DNA of 10,744 nucleotides from Caldifarciminota bacterium (GTDB lineage: Bacteria > Hydrothermota > Tepidihabitantia > B3-TA06): positions 1 through 10,744 of the forward strand of contig WJJO01000064.1 of the NCBI GenBank assembly GCA_014729665.1, read 5' to 3'. A model generated the notes under the pieces. It saw nothing but the letters and a program-made list of their open reading frames with translations, searched no databases and was not told the DNA's origin. The position numbers and the translations under genes are program-made. Below, piece by piece: positions 5,016 to 10,744 of the stretch. How positions within the stretch are numbered: the stretch's first letter is position 1; each line of letters begins with the position of its first letter.

Positions 5016-6647
5016 TTAGATGAAGAGCTTGCGGTCCGGGCGTCTGTAAAGGTAGGCGTCGAACAGGCCTCGTGAGAAGTAGATGGCGGTAATCATATTA
5101 ATAATCAATCCGAAGATGAGGGTAACCGCAAAACCGCGCACCGGACCCGAACCCAAGCCGGTCAAAAGGATAATCACGGTCATTATGGTGGTAATATTGG
5201 CGTCGAGAATGACCTTCCAAGCCTTACCGTACCCGGTTTCCACAGCCGATCTCGGGAACTTTCCCGCGCTCAACTCGTCGCGTATTCGTTCATATATCAG
5301 TACGTTGGCATCGACCGCCATACCGATTGTCAAGGCGATACCTGCAAGTCCCGGAAGGGTAAGGGTGGTTCTGAACCCGGCAAGCCCTGCGAGCAAGATG
5401 TACAGGTTGAAAATAAGGGTAACGATCGCCACAGCGCCTGCTCCGGTGTAGTAGACGAGCATGAATAAAACAACCGCCGCAAGACCAACCAGGATTGCAA
5501 CTACACCCGATCGGACCGAGTCGCGGCCAAGCGTAGGACTGACGGTTCGCTCCTCCGCAATACGAAGCGGTATGGGCAAGGCACCGTGACTTATGAGAAT
5601 TGCCAAATCCTTGGTCTCATCCCCGACACGGTCCCTGGTGGTTATCTGTGCGTGTGAGCCGGGAGGAATTCTCTCCTTGATAACAGGGGCGGACATCACA
5701 ACGTTATCGAAGACGATAGCCAGCCTTCTCCCCACATTGTCACCGGTTACCTGGGCAAACTGAGTCTGACCGTTCTGTTTAAGCTCCATATCAACTATCC
5801 AGGTTCCTTGATAATCGGTCTCCTGACCTTGATAGGGTTGTGCGCCGGCATCCCTTATATTTGCCCCGACGATGTGTGCCTTCTCTTCAATAAGATACAC
5901 CTTCCTTATCATAGTGCCGGTTTTACGTCCCTGACGCACCAGTTCCTCTTCCGGACCAAAGAGTATTTCGATGTAATCGGGAATCACCGGTTTAGCTTCA
6001 TCTATGAGTTTTGCAACCTCTTCGTAATCCTCAGCCTCAATAGCGTAATCGCTCTCAATCCCGATAAGATAACTGCTGAAAGGACGAATTCCATAACGAG
6101 CCGTGTCTATATACATGCTGTCTAAAAGGAGGGTGTCCCCTGCATGATATCGATCGAGGTCATTGAAAACCTTGTATGAAAGCAAAGTATCCCCTACTAA
6201 CCTGAATTCTAAAAGACCGGTTTTTCCTATCAAATCAAGGGCCCGTTCACGATCGGCTACCCCTGGAAGCTGAACCTGAATCCGGTTATTACCGACACGC
6301 TGGATGTTGGGCTCGGCCACGCCGATTTCATCTACGCGGTTGCGTATGATATTTATCGCGTTGTTTGTAGCAGCCTTCGCTTCCGATGCAGTAAACTCCC
6401 TGCCCGCCGTATCCGCCTCCAGGACAAGGTGCATACCACCGACAAGATCGAGCCCCAGGTTTAATAACGGTATCCTGTCGGGTCCTTTCCATATCGAGTA
6501 TGGAAAGGAGTTGTTAAGACGAACTAGGTGATCTTCCTTGCTTACAGTAGTATCCGACCATACCCTTATTGAAGGATACAGGAAAAAGAACCCGACTAAA
6601 ACAAGGATTATGAAAAGCACGAGTTTTAATCTAAGACCTTTTTTCAT
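5016..6647 (-). CDS. secD: Protein translocase subunit SecD
   Basis: SecD is the large partner of SecF in Sec-dependent export, with a big periplasmic domain that handles emerging substrate. Membrane segment 1 covers about residues 8-24. LNLGLDLVGGMHL (about 63-75) is the SecD signature, and NRVDEIGVAEP and QVQLPGV follow. The periplasmic region extends to about 370, then five membrane segments include GMAVDANVLIYERIRDEL (about 442-459). Length 543 is ordinary. A TTG directly upstream is in frame, but GAGGAGG (6652-6658) lies 4 bases from the ATG and 1 base from the TTG, so the ATG is chosen. The same 4-base spacing is used by secF. The start overlaps by one base the stop of a possible 36-codon ORF. 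No yajC is recognised beside it. Confidence 0.96.
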   Translation of the reverse strand: MKKGLRLKLVLFIILVLVGFFFLYPSIRVWSDTTVSKEDHLVRLNNSFPYSIWKGPDRIPLLNLGLDLVGGMHLVLEADTAGREFTASEAKAATNNAINIIRNRVDEIGVAEPNIQRVGNNRIQVQLPGVADRERALDLIGKTGLLEFRLVGDTLLSYKVFNDLDRYHAGDTLLLDSMYIDTARYGIRPFSSYLIGIESDYAIEAEDYEEVAKLIDEAKPVIPDYIEILFGPEEELVRQGRKTGTMIRKVYLIEEKAHIVGANIRDAGAQPYQGQETDYQGTWIVDMELKQNGQTQFAQVTGDNVGRRLAIVFDNVVMSAPVIKERIPPGSHAQITTRDRVGDETKDLAILISHGALPIPLRIAEERTVSPTLGRDSVRSGVVAILVGLAAVVLFMLVYYTGAGAVAIVTLIFNLYILLAGLAGFRTTLTLPGLAGIALTIGMAVDANVLIYERIRDELSAGKFPRSAVETGYGKAWKVILDANITTIMTVIILLTGLGSGPVRGFAVTLIFGLIINMITAIYFSRGLFDAYLYRRPDRKLFI

Positions 6648-6757
6648 CAAGCCTCCTCAAATGCATACGAGAATTCAATATCATTTATGTTCCTTTCCCA
6701 AAGTAAGTGCCCAAATGCACCGTTTACAATTCTTCTTCTCTTTCTCTTTGGCAACAT
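6647..6757 (-). CDS. Possible small basic protein upstream of secD (36 residues)
   Basis: This small ORF between pdxJ and secD has its ATG at 6755-6757 and its TGA sharing one base with the secD ATG (TGATG). A GGGTGG (6767-6772) lies 9 bases upstream. It starts MLPKRKRRRIVNG and ends SYAFEEA, so it has a strongly basic N-terminal run and an acidic end, with no membrane segment. It is not YajC, the usual secD neighbour. I do not recognise it. The stop/start overlap and the way it fills the gap favour a translated leader or small protein that couples pdxJ to secD, but with so few codons it could be chance. Confidence 0.4.
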   Translation of the reverse strand: MLPKRKRRRIVNGAFGHLLWERNINDIEFSYAFEEA

Positions 6758-6771
6758 GAACTAAATCCACC

Positions 6772-7488
6772 CTACACATCCTTTCCCATGAGTTTTGCCA
6801 TCTCGTTAACGGCTAGCCGCATCCCGACCTCCAATGCGCGCGCAACGATGGCAAATCCGATTGAGGCTCCTTTTATCTCCCCGATTTCCATCAACGGCGA
6901 GATATTATCGTAATCAAGACCGTGCCCTATATGCACCTCAAGACCCTTTTCTGCTGCGAAACGTGCACGTTCCCGGAACACAGAAACTAAATCTGACCTC
7001 TTATCGGGATTTATCGCATAAGCATCGGTATTAAACTCGACGTTTGAAGCGCCGAGGTCAAATGCACGCTTAATCAACTCCTCTTCACATTCGATAAAGA
7101 ATGACAGTCGTATACCTGCATCAACTATTGTTTTTACATAAGGCTTGACGTCATCGAACCGCGAAACTAAATCGAGACCACCCTGGGTGGTCACCTCTTC
7201 AGGACGCTCGGGAACCAGACTTACCTGGTGGGGCTTAATTTCGCGGATTATATCGACCATCTCGTCGGTCGCGGCCATCTCAACGTTCAACTCTCCGTTA
7301 ATACATTCCTTGAGCCTGCGAACGTCATCATCCTGAATATGACGTCTATCCGATCGCAGATGACATGTTATCCCGTCAGCACCCCCGGCCTCGGCCTCTA
7401 AAGCCATTTTGCATGGATCGGGGAAGCTCTCCCTGCGGGCCTGACGCACCGTGGCTACATGGTCTACGTTAACGCTGAGTATCCTCAT
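6772..7488 (-). CDS. pdxJ: Pyridoxine 5'-phosphate synthase
   Basis: PdxJ condenses 1-deoxy-D-xylulose 5-phosphate with 3-amino-2-oxopropyl phosphate to form pyridoxine 5'-phosphate, in the DXP-dependent vitamin B6 route in the cytosol. It is a 238-residue TIM barrel of normal length. Conserved residues are visible in SVNVDHVATVRQAR (5-18), HLRSDRRHI (43-51), NVEMA (E70), VPERPEEVTTQGGLD (92-106) and HIGHGLDYDN (H189). Deviations from the usual pattern: HLRED is HLRSD, EIHTG is EFNTD (151-155), and NIGHA is SIGFA (209-213). The general fold and main catalytic positions are kept, so it is probably active. The ATG has no Shine-Dalgarno and lies close to a strong promoter. It is the first gene of the probable pdxJ-secDF-pgpA-cinA operon. 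Confidence 0.94.
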   Translation of the reverse strand: MRILSVNVDHVATVRQARRESFPDPCKMALEAEAGGADGITCHLRSDRRHIQDDDVRRLKECINGELNVEMAATDEMVDIIREIKPHQVSLVPERPEEVTTQGGLDLVSRFDDVKPYVKTIVDAGIRLSFFIECEEELIKRAFDLGASNVEFNTDAYAINPDKRSDLVSVFRERARFAAEKGLEVHIGHGLDYDNISPLMEIGEIKGASIGFAIVARALEVGMRLAVNEMAKLMGKDV

Positions 7489-7496
7489 AAGATGGA

Positions 7497-7525
7497 AGGA
7501 TACTTTAGAAACCTACCCATGTCAA
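7497..7525 (-). promoter_or_regulatory. Sigma70-like promoter of pdxJ
   Basis: TTGACA (7520-7525) and TATCCT (7497-7502) on the minus strand are 17 bp apart. The -10 box ends only 8 bases before the pdxJ ATG, so the predicted transcript starts about 0-2 bases ahead of the start codon. The rest of the 123-base gap contains an AT-rich stretch and a CTTTTCT/AGAAAAG inverted repeat (about 7538-7560) with no clear terminator. Confidence 0.7.
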
Positions 7526-7611
7526 CACACCCATACTCCTTTTCTTCTTCGGAGAAAAGATCGCAACCGAAGGTAAACCTTAACCGATTATAAGAATTAG
7601 GTATATTATAG

Positions 7612-8391
7612 CTAGGCCTTACGGGCAATCAGACCGTAGGACATCACCGTCCAGTGGAAGAGCCTTTTTCGGCGAAGAAACTCGTCCATACGGGTCCAAA
7701 TAGAATCCACACTCACCTTCGGGAACATCGGAAGATTAATCCCAAGCTTCTTGCCGATGATCCGTAATGCGCGGTAGGCAAGCGAAGGCCTTGGCCAGTC
7801 ACCGTAGCCCTTAACTGGAATAAAACCATTGACCTTAAGGGTTCGTGAAAGGGAGGAAGGAGTAAACTGGCGCTCCCAGCCTGCAAACCAATTACCCATG
7901 AGGATTTGGGCCTGTTTGAGGATTGTATAGATATGAAACGTCTGCGGTACGTCCACCACGATTAGACCGCCCGGTTTCAGGAGGCGGTTGTTGGCCGCAA
8001 GCAGGGGATACGGTGAACGGAAGTGTTCTAAAAGACCCTGGTGAAACAGGATGTCGTAGCTCTCGGGTTCCAGTCCGGGATCGAGGGCATCTGCGAGAAC
8101 GTAGGAGATACGCTTGCGGGTTGCAGTATCCACCTTGTCTGCAAACCTGCGGGCCAGCTCCAGGCTCTGCTCGGATATATCGAGGATGGTTACGTAGGCT
8201 CCTCTGTGGGCAAGTTCAATAGATGTTCTGCCTGTTCCCGCGCCTATCTCGATAACCTTTAATCCCTTAACGTCCGGTACGATCTCGGCAATCTCCGATG
8301 CAATGTTCGTGATGGGTGGATACACATCCAGGTCCATCTTCTCTGTCCAAAACCTGTCCCAAACCTCCGCTTTAGTGGGATCGCATCTCAT
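7612..8391 (-). CDS. Class I SAM-dependent methyltransferase, substrate unknown
   Basis: The protein has 259 residues with a Rossmann-type Methyltransf_11/25-like core. Motif I is VIEIGAGTG (46-54), which binds S-adenosylmethionine. D71 at the end of strand 2 should bind the ribose. DALDPGLEPESYDILFHQGLLEHF (around 101-124) is the motif II/post-motif region, and LKPGGLIVVDVPQ (138-150) is motif III. The C-terminal part (about 155-259) is family-specific, with aromatic and basic residues, and gives no substrate clue. The N-terminal segment CDPTKAEVWDRFW is also found, diverged, in the remnant at 8423-8518. The Shine-Dalgarno is weak (AAGGCGG). It lies between the toxin-antitoxin pair and the pdxJ operon, so context does not reveal its target. 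Small-molecule, lipid or glycan methylation are all possible. Confidence 0.85.
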   Translation of the reverse strand: MRCDPTKAEVWDRFWTEKMDLDVYPPITNIASEIAEIVPDVKGLKVIEIGAGTGRTSIELAHRGAYVTILDISEQSLELARRFADKVDTATRKRISYVLADALDPGLEPESYDILFHQGLLEHFRSPYPLLAANNRLLKPGGLIVVDVPQTFHIYTILKQAQILMGNWFAGWERQFTPSSLSRTLKVNGFIPVKGYGDWPRPSLAYRALRIIGKKLGINLPMFPKVSVDSIWTRMDEFLRRKRLFHWTVMSYGLIARKA

Positions 8392-8422
8392 ATACTACCG
8401 CCTTGACTTGAACCAACTCCAT

Positions 8423-8518
8423 CTACTTCCAGATGGGGTCCCCGGCCGATTGTGAAACAATCGGTTGGGGTAAAAAGAACCTGTCCCATACTTCCACTTT
8501 GGTGGAATCAAACTTCAC
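8423..8518 (-). pseudogene. Truncated 5' remnant of a second methyltransferase gene
   Basis: A GTG at 8516-8518 with a strong GAGGAG Shine-Dalgarno (8525-8530, 6 bases away) opens a 31-residue frame beginning VKFDSTKVEVWDRFF. It aligns without gaps to MRCDPTKAEVWDRFW, the start of the intact methyltransferase, with 9 of 15 residues identical. Similarity stops at WDRF, where the hairpin repeat (8435-8470) begins, and the frame ends at a TAG (8423-8425). The rest of the gene is missing. The divergence points to an old paralogue, not a recent duplication. Confidence 0.65.
8435..8470. repeat. GC-rich hairpin with CGGGGACCCC tail, in the methyltransferase remnant
   Basis: CCGATTGT (8446-8453) pairs perfectly with ACAATCGG (8457-8464) around a GAA loop. 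CCCC (8440-8443) and GGGG (8467-8470) extend the stem beyond a 2x2 internal loop. On the minus strand it starts CCCCA and ends CGGGGACCCC, matching the element at 1898-1933. It occupies the exact point where similarity to the intact methyltransferase ends. Confidence 0.6.
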
Positions 8519-8535
8519 TCGATTCTCCTCACAGT

Positions 8536-8790
8536 CTATCGATATGCATCTTCACGTTGTCTTATGCGCATTACTTTAATATTCCTGGCATTATTATCAA
8601 TCTCATAAATCACCCTGTAATCACCAACTCGAATCCGCCAATCATTCTTGGATCCGGTTATTTTTCTGCAACTTGTGGGTCTTGGAGAATCAGCCAATTT
8701 ACTTATTTCACTTATTATACGTTTGAAGTCTGAAGTTGGTAGTCTTTTCAAATCTCGTTCTGCAGCACGTTCGAGAAGTATCTCATACAC
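8536..8790 (-). CDS. RelE/ParE-family toxin of a type II toxin-antitoxin pair
   Basis: The protein has 84 residues, usual for RelE-type toxins, which mostly cleave mRNA at the ribosome. Visible features are AERDLKRLP (10-18), the core KITGSKNDWRIRVGDYRVIYEID (43-65) with R52, R54 and R59, and the C-terminal RIRQREDAYR (75-84). The commonest version of the last motif is HR-x-x-(V/A)Y; here Gln replaces His, so activity could be altered. The start is a GTG that overlaps the antitoxin stop by 8 bp, so the two are translationally coupled in the normal antitoxin-first order. ParE-like gyrase inhibition cannot be excluded from sequence alone, but the mRNA-interferase (RelE) type is more likely. Confidence 0.85.
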   Translation of the reverse strand: MYEILLERAAERDLKRLPTSDFKRIISEISKLADSPRPTSCRKITGSKNDWRIRVGDYRVIYEIDNNARNIKVMRIRQREDAYR

Positions 8791-8986
8791 CCGGATTGTA
8801 TTCCCTAAGGAACTCCTCGATTTTTCTGAAATGTAAAGGACTGGTACGCATCTCCCTTAACATCTTAAGGTCCTCCAAATCCTCCAATCGTTCGAGTATC
8901 TCCTCGTATTCGTCAATCTCCAGAATAACGGCTCGAGGCTTACCTTCTCGAACAATAATCTCAGGCGTCCTTTTCTTATTATTCAT
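8783..8986 (-). CDS. Phd/YefM-like antitoxin
   Basis: The protein has 67 residues. PEIIVREGKPRAVILEIDEYEEILERLEDLED (8-39) has the Phd/YefM core pattern 'R.GKP.AV....D.YE.L.E..E.L'. The C-terminal part (REMRTSPLHFRKIEEFLREY) should be the toxin-wrapping helix. Antitoxins of this kind bind their own promoter and neutralise the toxin by direct contact. The ATG has a GAGGTGA Shine-Dalgarno (8991-8997). It lies just upstream of, and overlapping, the RelE-like toxin gene, the usual order. The family normally has more N-terminal residues for the DNA-binding fold, so DNA binding may be reduced. Confidence 0.85.
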   Translation of the reverse strand: MNNKKRTPEIIVREGKPRAVILEIDEYEEILERLEDLEDLKMLREMRTSPLHFRKIEEFLREYNPGV

Positions 8987-8995
8987 TCAATCACC

Positions 8996-9060
8996 TCAAG
9001 TAAGAATATAGTCGACCCTTATGTATTGTCAAGTATTCTCGTGTTCTTCCAGTTCAAGTA
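8996..9060. repeat. Three TCAAGTA direct repeats, possible antitoxin operator
   Basis: TCAAGTA occurs at 8996-9002, 9029-9035 and 9054-9060. The middle copy overlaps the -35 box, and the first lies between the -10 box and the Shine-Dalgarno. Two copies continue as AGAATA or AAAGAATA. Placement across the promoter fits an autorepression site, but the spacing (33 and 25) is uneven. Confidence 0.4.
9005..9032 (-). promoter_or_regulatory. Promoter of the toxin-antitoxin operon
   Basis: TTGACA (9027-9032) and TATATT (9005-9010) on the minus strand, 16 bp apart, form a near-consensus sigma70-type promoter. Transcription would start close to the antitoxin Shine-Dalgarno. Confidence 0.65.
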
Positions 9061-9067
9061 AAAGAAT

Positions 9068-9096
9068 AAAAAACCCAGGAAGTCAACATGGTTTTT
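9068..9096 (-). terminator. Possible intrinsic terminator after the HAD-kinase gene
   Basis: AAAAACC (9069-9075 on plus) pairs with GGTTTTT (9090-9096) around a 14-base loop, giving on the minus strand a stem ending in GGGTTTTTT. The hairpin overlaps the last codons and stop of the gene. The U tract is part of the stem, so it is only a moderate candidate. Confidence 0.35.
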
Positions 9097-10375
9097 CAAC
9101 AAGATACGGACGAATGTAGTCGTTGTTATCCACGACTACATCACTGCGTTCAACCGGTTTGCAATCTTCAAGATAACGTTTCTGAACAGGTATGTATTTG
9201 GTTTTGTACCTTTTTATAAACTCCGGCCCAAACCTTGCCGTATCCCTTTCACCGGCGCGTCTGAGAACCTCGCGGAACTCAACATCCAGGAATACGCGAA
9301 TACAGAAGTATTTATTAATTGGTTCCCGGTAAAGCAATACGCCTTCGAGGATAACGATAGTATCTTTATCTATCCGATAGCGCTTGACGTTTGTGAACTC
9401 ATCGGATTCCAACTCAAGGAGCTTGAGCTCCTTGTCCAGGGTTTGTCCTCGACTTATCGGGGCTAAAATCTCTTTTTCAAGCAGTTCGAGGTTGAACGCA
9501 TTATCGATGTATGACTGGATTGGATCGGCCCCTCTACTGCGGACATCTCGGGGATTATGGAAGTCGTCGAGATGTATGATCATCGTTTGATGACCACGAC
9601 TCTTAAGGTACTTTTCCATCTCGACTGCAAAGGTAGTTTTACCGGATGTATCTACACCGTTAATACCTACTATGTGAGCAGTCGATCCTTGGGTCTGTTT
9701 TACCTTCTTCTCAACCGTATGAAAGATATGAATCCGTTTAACATAGGTTTGAATTTCTGAAGGCGTTTCTGCTATGTAATCGGCAAGCTTAACCTCATCT
9801 CCCCCGAATCCATAAGCTGCCGCGATACTCGGGATATCGTTCTCGCGGGCAGCCTCGAAATCGTTGCGCCTGTCCCCTACCATTATCGCCTCAGGATACC
9901 CCGCAAGAAGTTCCTTTATTGCACCGGCCTTGCTTTCCCGCTTCTCGGCTGATTTTATCTTAACGAAATAGTCATGTATCCCGAGTCTTTTTAGAATATA
10001 CTCCGCGTAATCACTGCGTCCGTTAGTGCACAAGGCTACCGGGAAACCTTGCGATTGAAGGTCGGCAAGCATATTCTCTACACCGTCATAAAGCTTACCG
10101 TGCGTTTCCATACGGGAGTCCCCATAATTCTTAACCAACTTGAAGAACTTCCTGAGTTTTCTTTTCGGAAGGTCAGACGTAAGTTTCGGAATAAGCACCT
10201 TAGGTGAATCACCGAAATATGACAATAACTCATCGCGGCTTTTCTGGGGAAGCCCAACATCGACAAGCGCCTGCTGTATCGCATCGATCCAGACCAAATC
10301 GGATTGAAACAGGGTGCCGTCAAGATCGAATATTACCAGCTGTTTGGTAGGTGAATAGCTTCTGCCGGAATCCAT
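9083..10375 (-). CDS. Fusion of HAD-family phosphatase and uridine-kinase-like P-loop domain
   Basis: The protein has 430 residues in two enzyme-like parts. Residues 1-215 form a HAD hydrolase like phosphoglycolate phosphatases: motif I FDLDGT (D17, D19), motif II LCTN (T117), motif III K149, motif IV VGDRRND (D168, D172), with a helical cap between. Residues 232-430 form a uridine-kinase-like P-loop: Walker A GINGVDTSGKTT (237-248), HLDDFHNP (268-275), ILEGVLLYR (342-350) and the lid-type RRAGERD (372-378). All key residues of both parts are present. pyrE lies upstream in the same direction, suggesting a role in pyrimidine nucleotides, possibly phosphorylating uridine or a related nucleoside and dephosphorylating a partner metabolite; this is inference. 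No Shine-Dalgarno is seen, and a promoter abuts the ATG. Confidence 0.88.
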   Translation of the reverse strand: MDSGRSYSPTKQLVIFDLDGTLFQSDLVWIDAIQQALVDVGLPQKSRDELLSYFGDSPKVLIPKLTSDLPKRKLRKFFKLVKNYGDSRMETHGKLYDGVENMLADLQSQGFPVALCTNGRSDYAEYILKRLGIHDYFVKIKSAEKRESKAGAIKELLAGYPEAIMVGDRRNDFEAARENDIPSIAAAYGFGGDEVKLADYIAETPSEIQTYVKRIHIFHTVEKKVKQTQGSTAHIVGINGVDTSGKTTFAVEMEKYLKSRGHQTMIIHLDDFHNPRDVRSRGADPIQSYIDNAFNLELLEKEILAPISRGQTLDKELKLLELESDEFTNVKRYRIDKDTIVILEGVLLYREPINKYFCIRVFLDVEFREVLRRAGERDTARFGPEFIKRYKTKYIPVQKRYLEDCKPVERSDVVVDNNDYIRPYLVEKPC

Positions 10376-10380
10376 CGGTA

Positions 10381-10408
10381 ATTATGGATGATTAAGGATG
10401 GATGTCAA
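10381..10408 (-). promoter_or_regulatory. Sigma70-like promoter abutting the HAD-kinase start codon
   Basis: TTGACA (10403-10408) and CATAAT (10381-10386) on the minus strand are 16 bp apart. Only 5 bases (TACCG) separate the -10 box from the ATG, so the transcript should start at or next to the start codon. This agrees with the absence of a Shine-Dalgarno. Confidence 0.6.
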
Positions 10409-10459
10409 GAAAAACCCATCTGTTCAAGCCGGTGAACTGAAGGCTATCGATTAAGTCCG

Positions 10460-10480
10460 AAAAACCAAAGTATGACTTCG
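10460..10480 (-). terminator. Possible intrinsic terminator after pyrE
   Basis: On the minus strand CGAAGT (10475-10480) pairs with ACTTTG (10466-10471) around a CAT loop, one pair being a wobble, and GTTTTT follows to 10460. The stem is short. The remaining bases between pyrE and the HAD-kinase gene hold the promoter at 10381-10408 and nothing else I recognise. Confidence 0.35.
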
Positions 10481-10517
10481 AGGTAAAGCCTTCACGGATC
10501 TCTTAAATGTCTTATTT

Positions 10518-10744
10518 TTAGCGTCTAGCTGTAGGTAACTGACCACCCAGCTTAACCAGTTCGACCCCCTTCTTGCACAATGGACAACTCTCAGGTTCGT
10601 ATACGGGTAAAACGTAGCGCAGGGCGGATACGTAGGTAAAATCATCGGGTGTATCCGCAGCCCGGTCTACAAGAACCGCCACCTCAAGGGCCTCTGCACC
10701 TTTTTTCCCGACGGCCTCGAGAGTTTTGCGGACAGAGCCTCCCG
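10518..10744 (-). CDS. pyrE: Orotate phosphoribosyltransferase, C-terminal part (5' end outside window)
   Basis: The last 74 residues of a minus-strand gene, ending at TAA (10518-10520). It starts GGSVRKTLEAV, which follows the PRPP-binding loop of phosphoribosyltransferases (usually TTGGS in PyrE), then AVLVDRA and the tail YEPESCPLCKKGVELVK. A Y-x-P-E-x-CPLC-x-x-G ending with two cysteines is typical of the Thermus/archaeal-like PyrE group. PyrE joins orotate to PRPP to make OMP, the step before UMP. Catalytic residues are mostly outside the window. The adjacent HAD-kinase fusion may share the pyrimidine theme, but a separate promoter and a possible terminator lie between. Confidence 0.85.
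   Translation of the reverse strand, partial: GGSVRKTLEAVGKKGAEALEVAVLVDRAADTPDDFTYVSALRYVLPVYEPESCPLCKKGVELVKLGGQLPTARR

Noticed and set aside
6648..6650. TTG as the secD start
   Set aside because: It would be one base from the Shine-Dalgarno; the next codon ATG has a 4-base spacing like that of secF.
7587..7610. Two TATAAT-like boxes (minus strand) after the methyltransferase gene
   Set aside because: No -35 match lies at a suitable distance, whereas TTGACA-17-TATCCT next to pdxJ is a far better promoter.
7869..7884. GCGCTCCCAGCCTGC inside the methyltransferase gene resembles the REP foot and stem
   Set aside because: It encodes conserved-looking coding sequence (AGWER), lacks a proper hairpin and has no partner unit, so it is likely chance.
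8452..8733. Plus-strand open frame across the toxin gene
   Set aside because: It is antisense to a convincing RelE-family toxin and has no recognisable protein features.
10451..10645. Minus-strand 64-codon frame at the right edge
   Set aside because: It is out of frame with the PyrE C-terminus, which shows the CPLC tail and the GGS motif.

Overview
The window reads as chromosomal DNA from a bacterium with a conventional housekeeping core (SecD/SecF, PgpA, PdxJ, PyrE). Gene content does not fix the taxon. An uncultured, probably Gram-negative candidate-phylum bacterium is my best guess, and it is only a guess. Every intact gene lies on the minus strand, so transcription runs from high to low coordinates. 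The only plus-strand coding sequence is the tail of a transposase at the left edge.

Layout from the right edge: the 3' end of pyrE (orotate phosphoribosyltransferase); an unusual fusion of a HAD phosphatase to a uridine-kinase-like P-loop domain; a Phd/YefM-RelE toxin-antitoxin pair; a truncated remnant of a methyltransferase gene carrying a hairpin repeat; and a complete, related SAM-dependent methyltransferase gene. Next comes a probable operon in the order pdxJ, a possible 36-codon ORF, secD, secF, pgpA, cinA. A perfect 13-bp hairpin occupies the first codons of pgpA. cinA ends against a block of seven imperfect 11-bp tandem repeats.

The left 2.3 kb is accessory DNA. It holds a Rieske-type oxygenase gene and a REP-associated tyrosine transposase (RAYT) gene, with a set of palindromic elements on both sides. 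Each complete element is a pair of inverted GGAG-headed hairpins, the architecture of bacterial REP/BIME elements mobilised by RAYTs. At the far left, the end of an IS1595-like insertion sequence appears to have landed inside one of these elements.

Functionally, the right side concerns pyrimidine nucleotides (PyrE with a uridine-kinase-like fusion). The centre covers vitamin B6 synthesis, protein export, phosphatidylglycerol synthesis and pyridine-nucleotide repair. The left side is a self-contained RAYT/REP system. Two sigma70-like promoters (pdxJ and the HAD-kinase fusion) sit so close to their start codons that leaderless or near-leaderless transcripts are likely, whereas secD and secF use strong Shine-Dalgarno sites.
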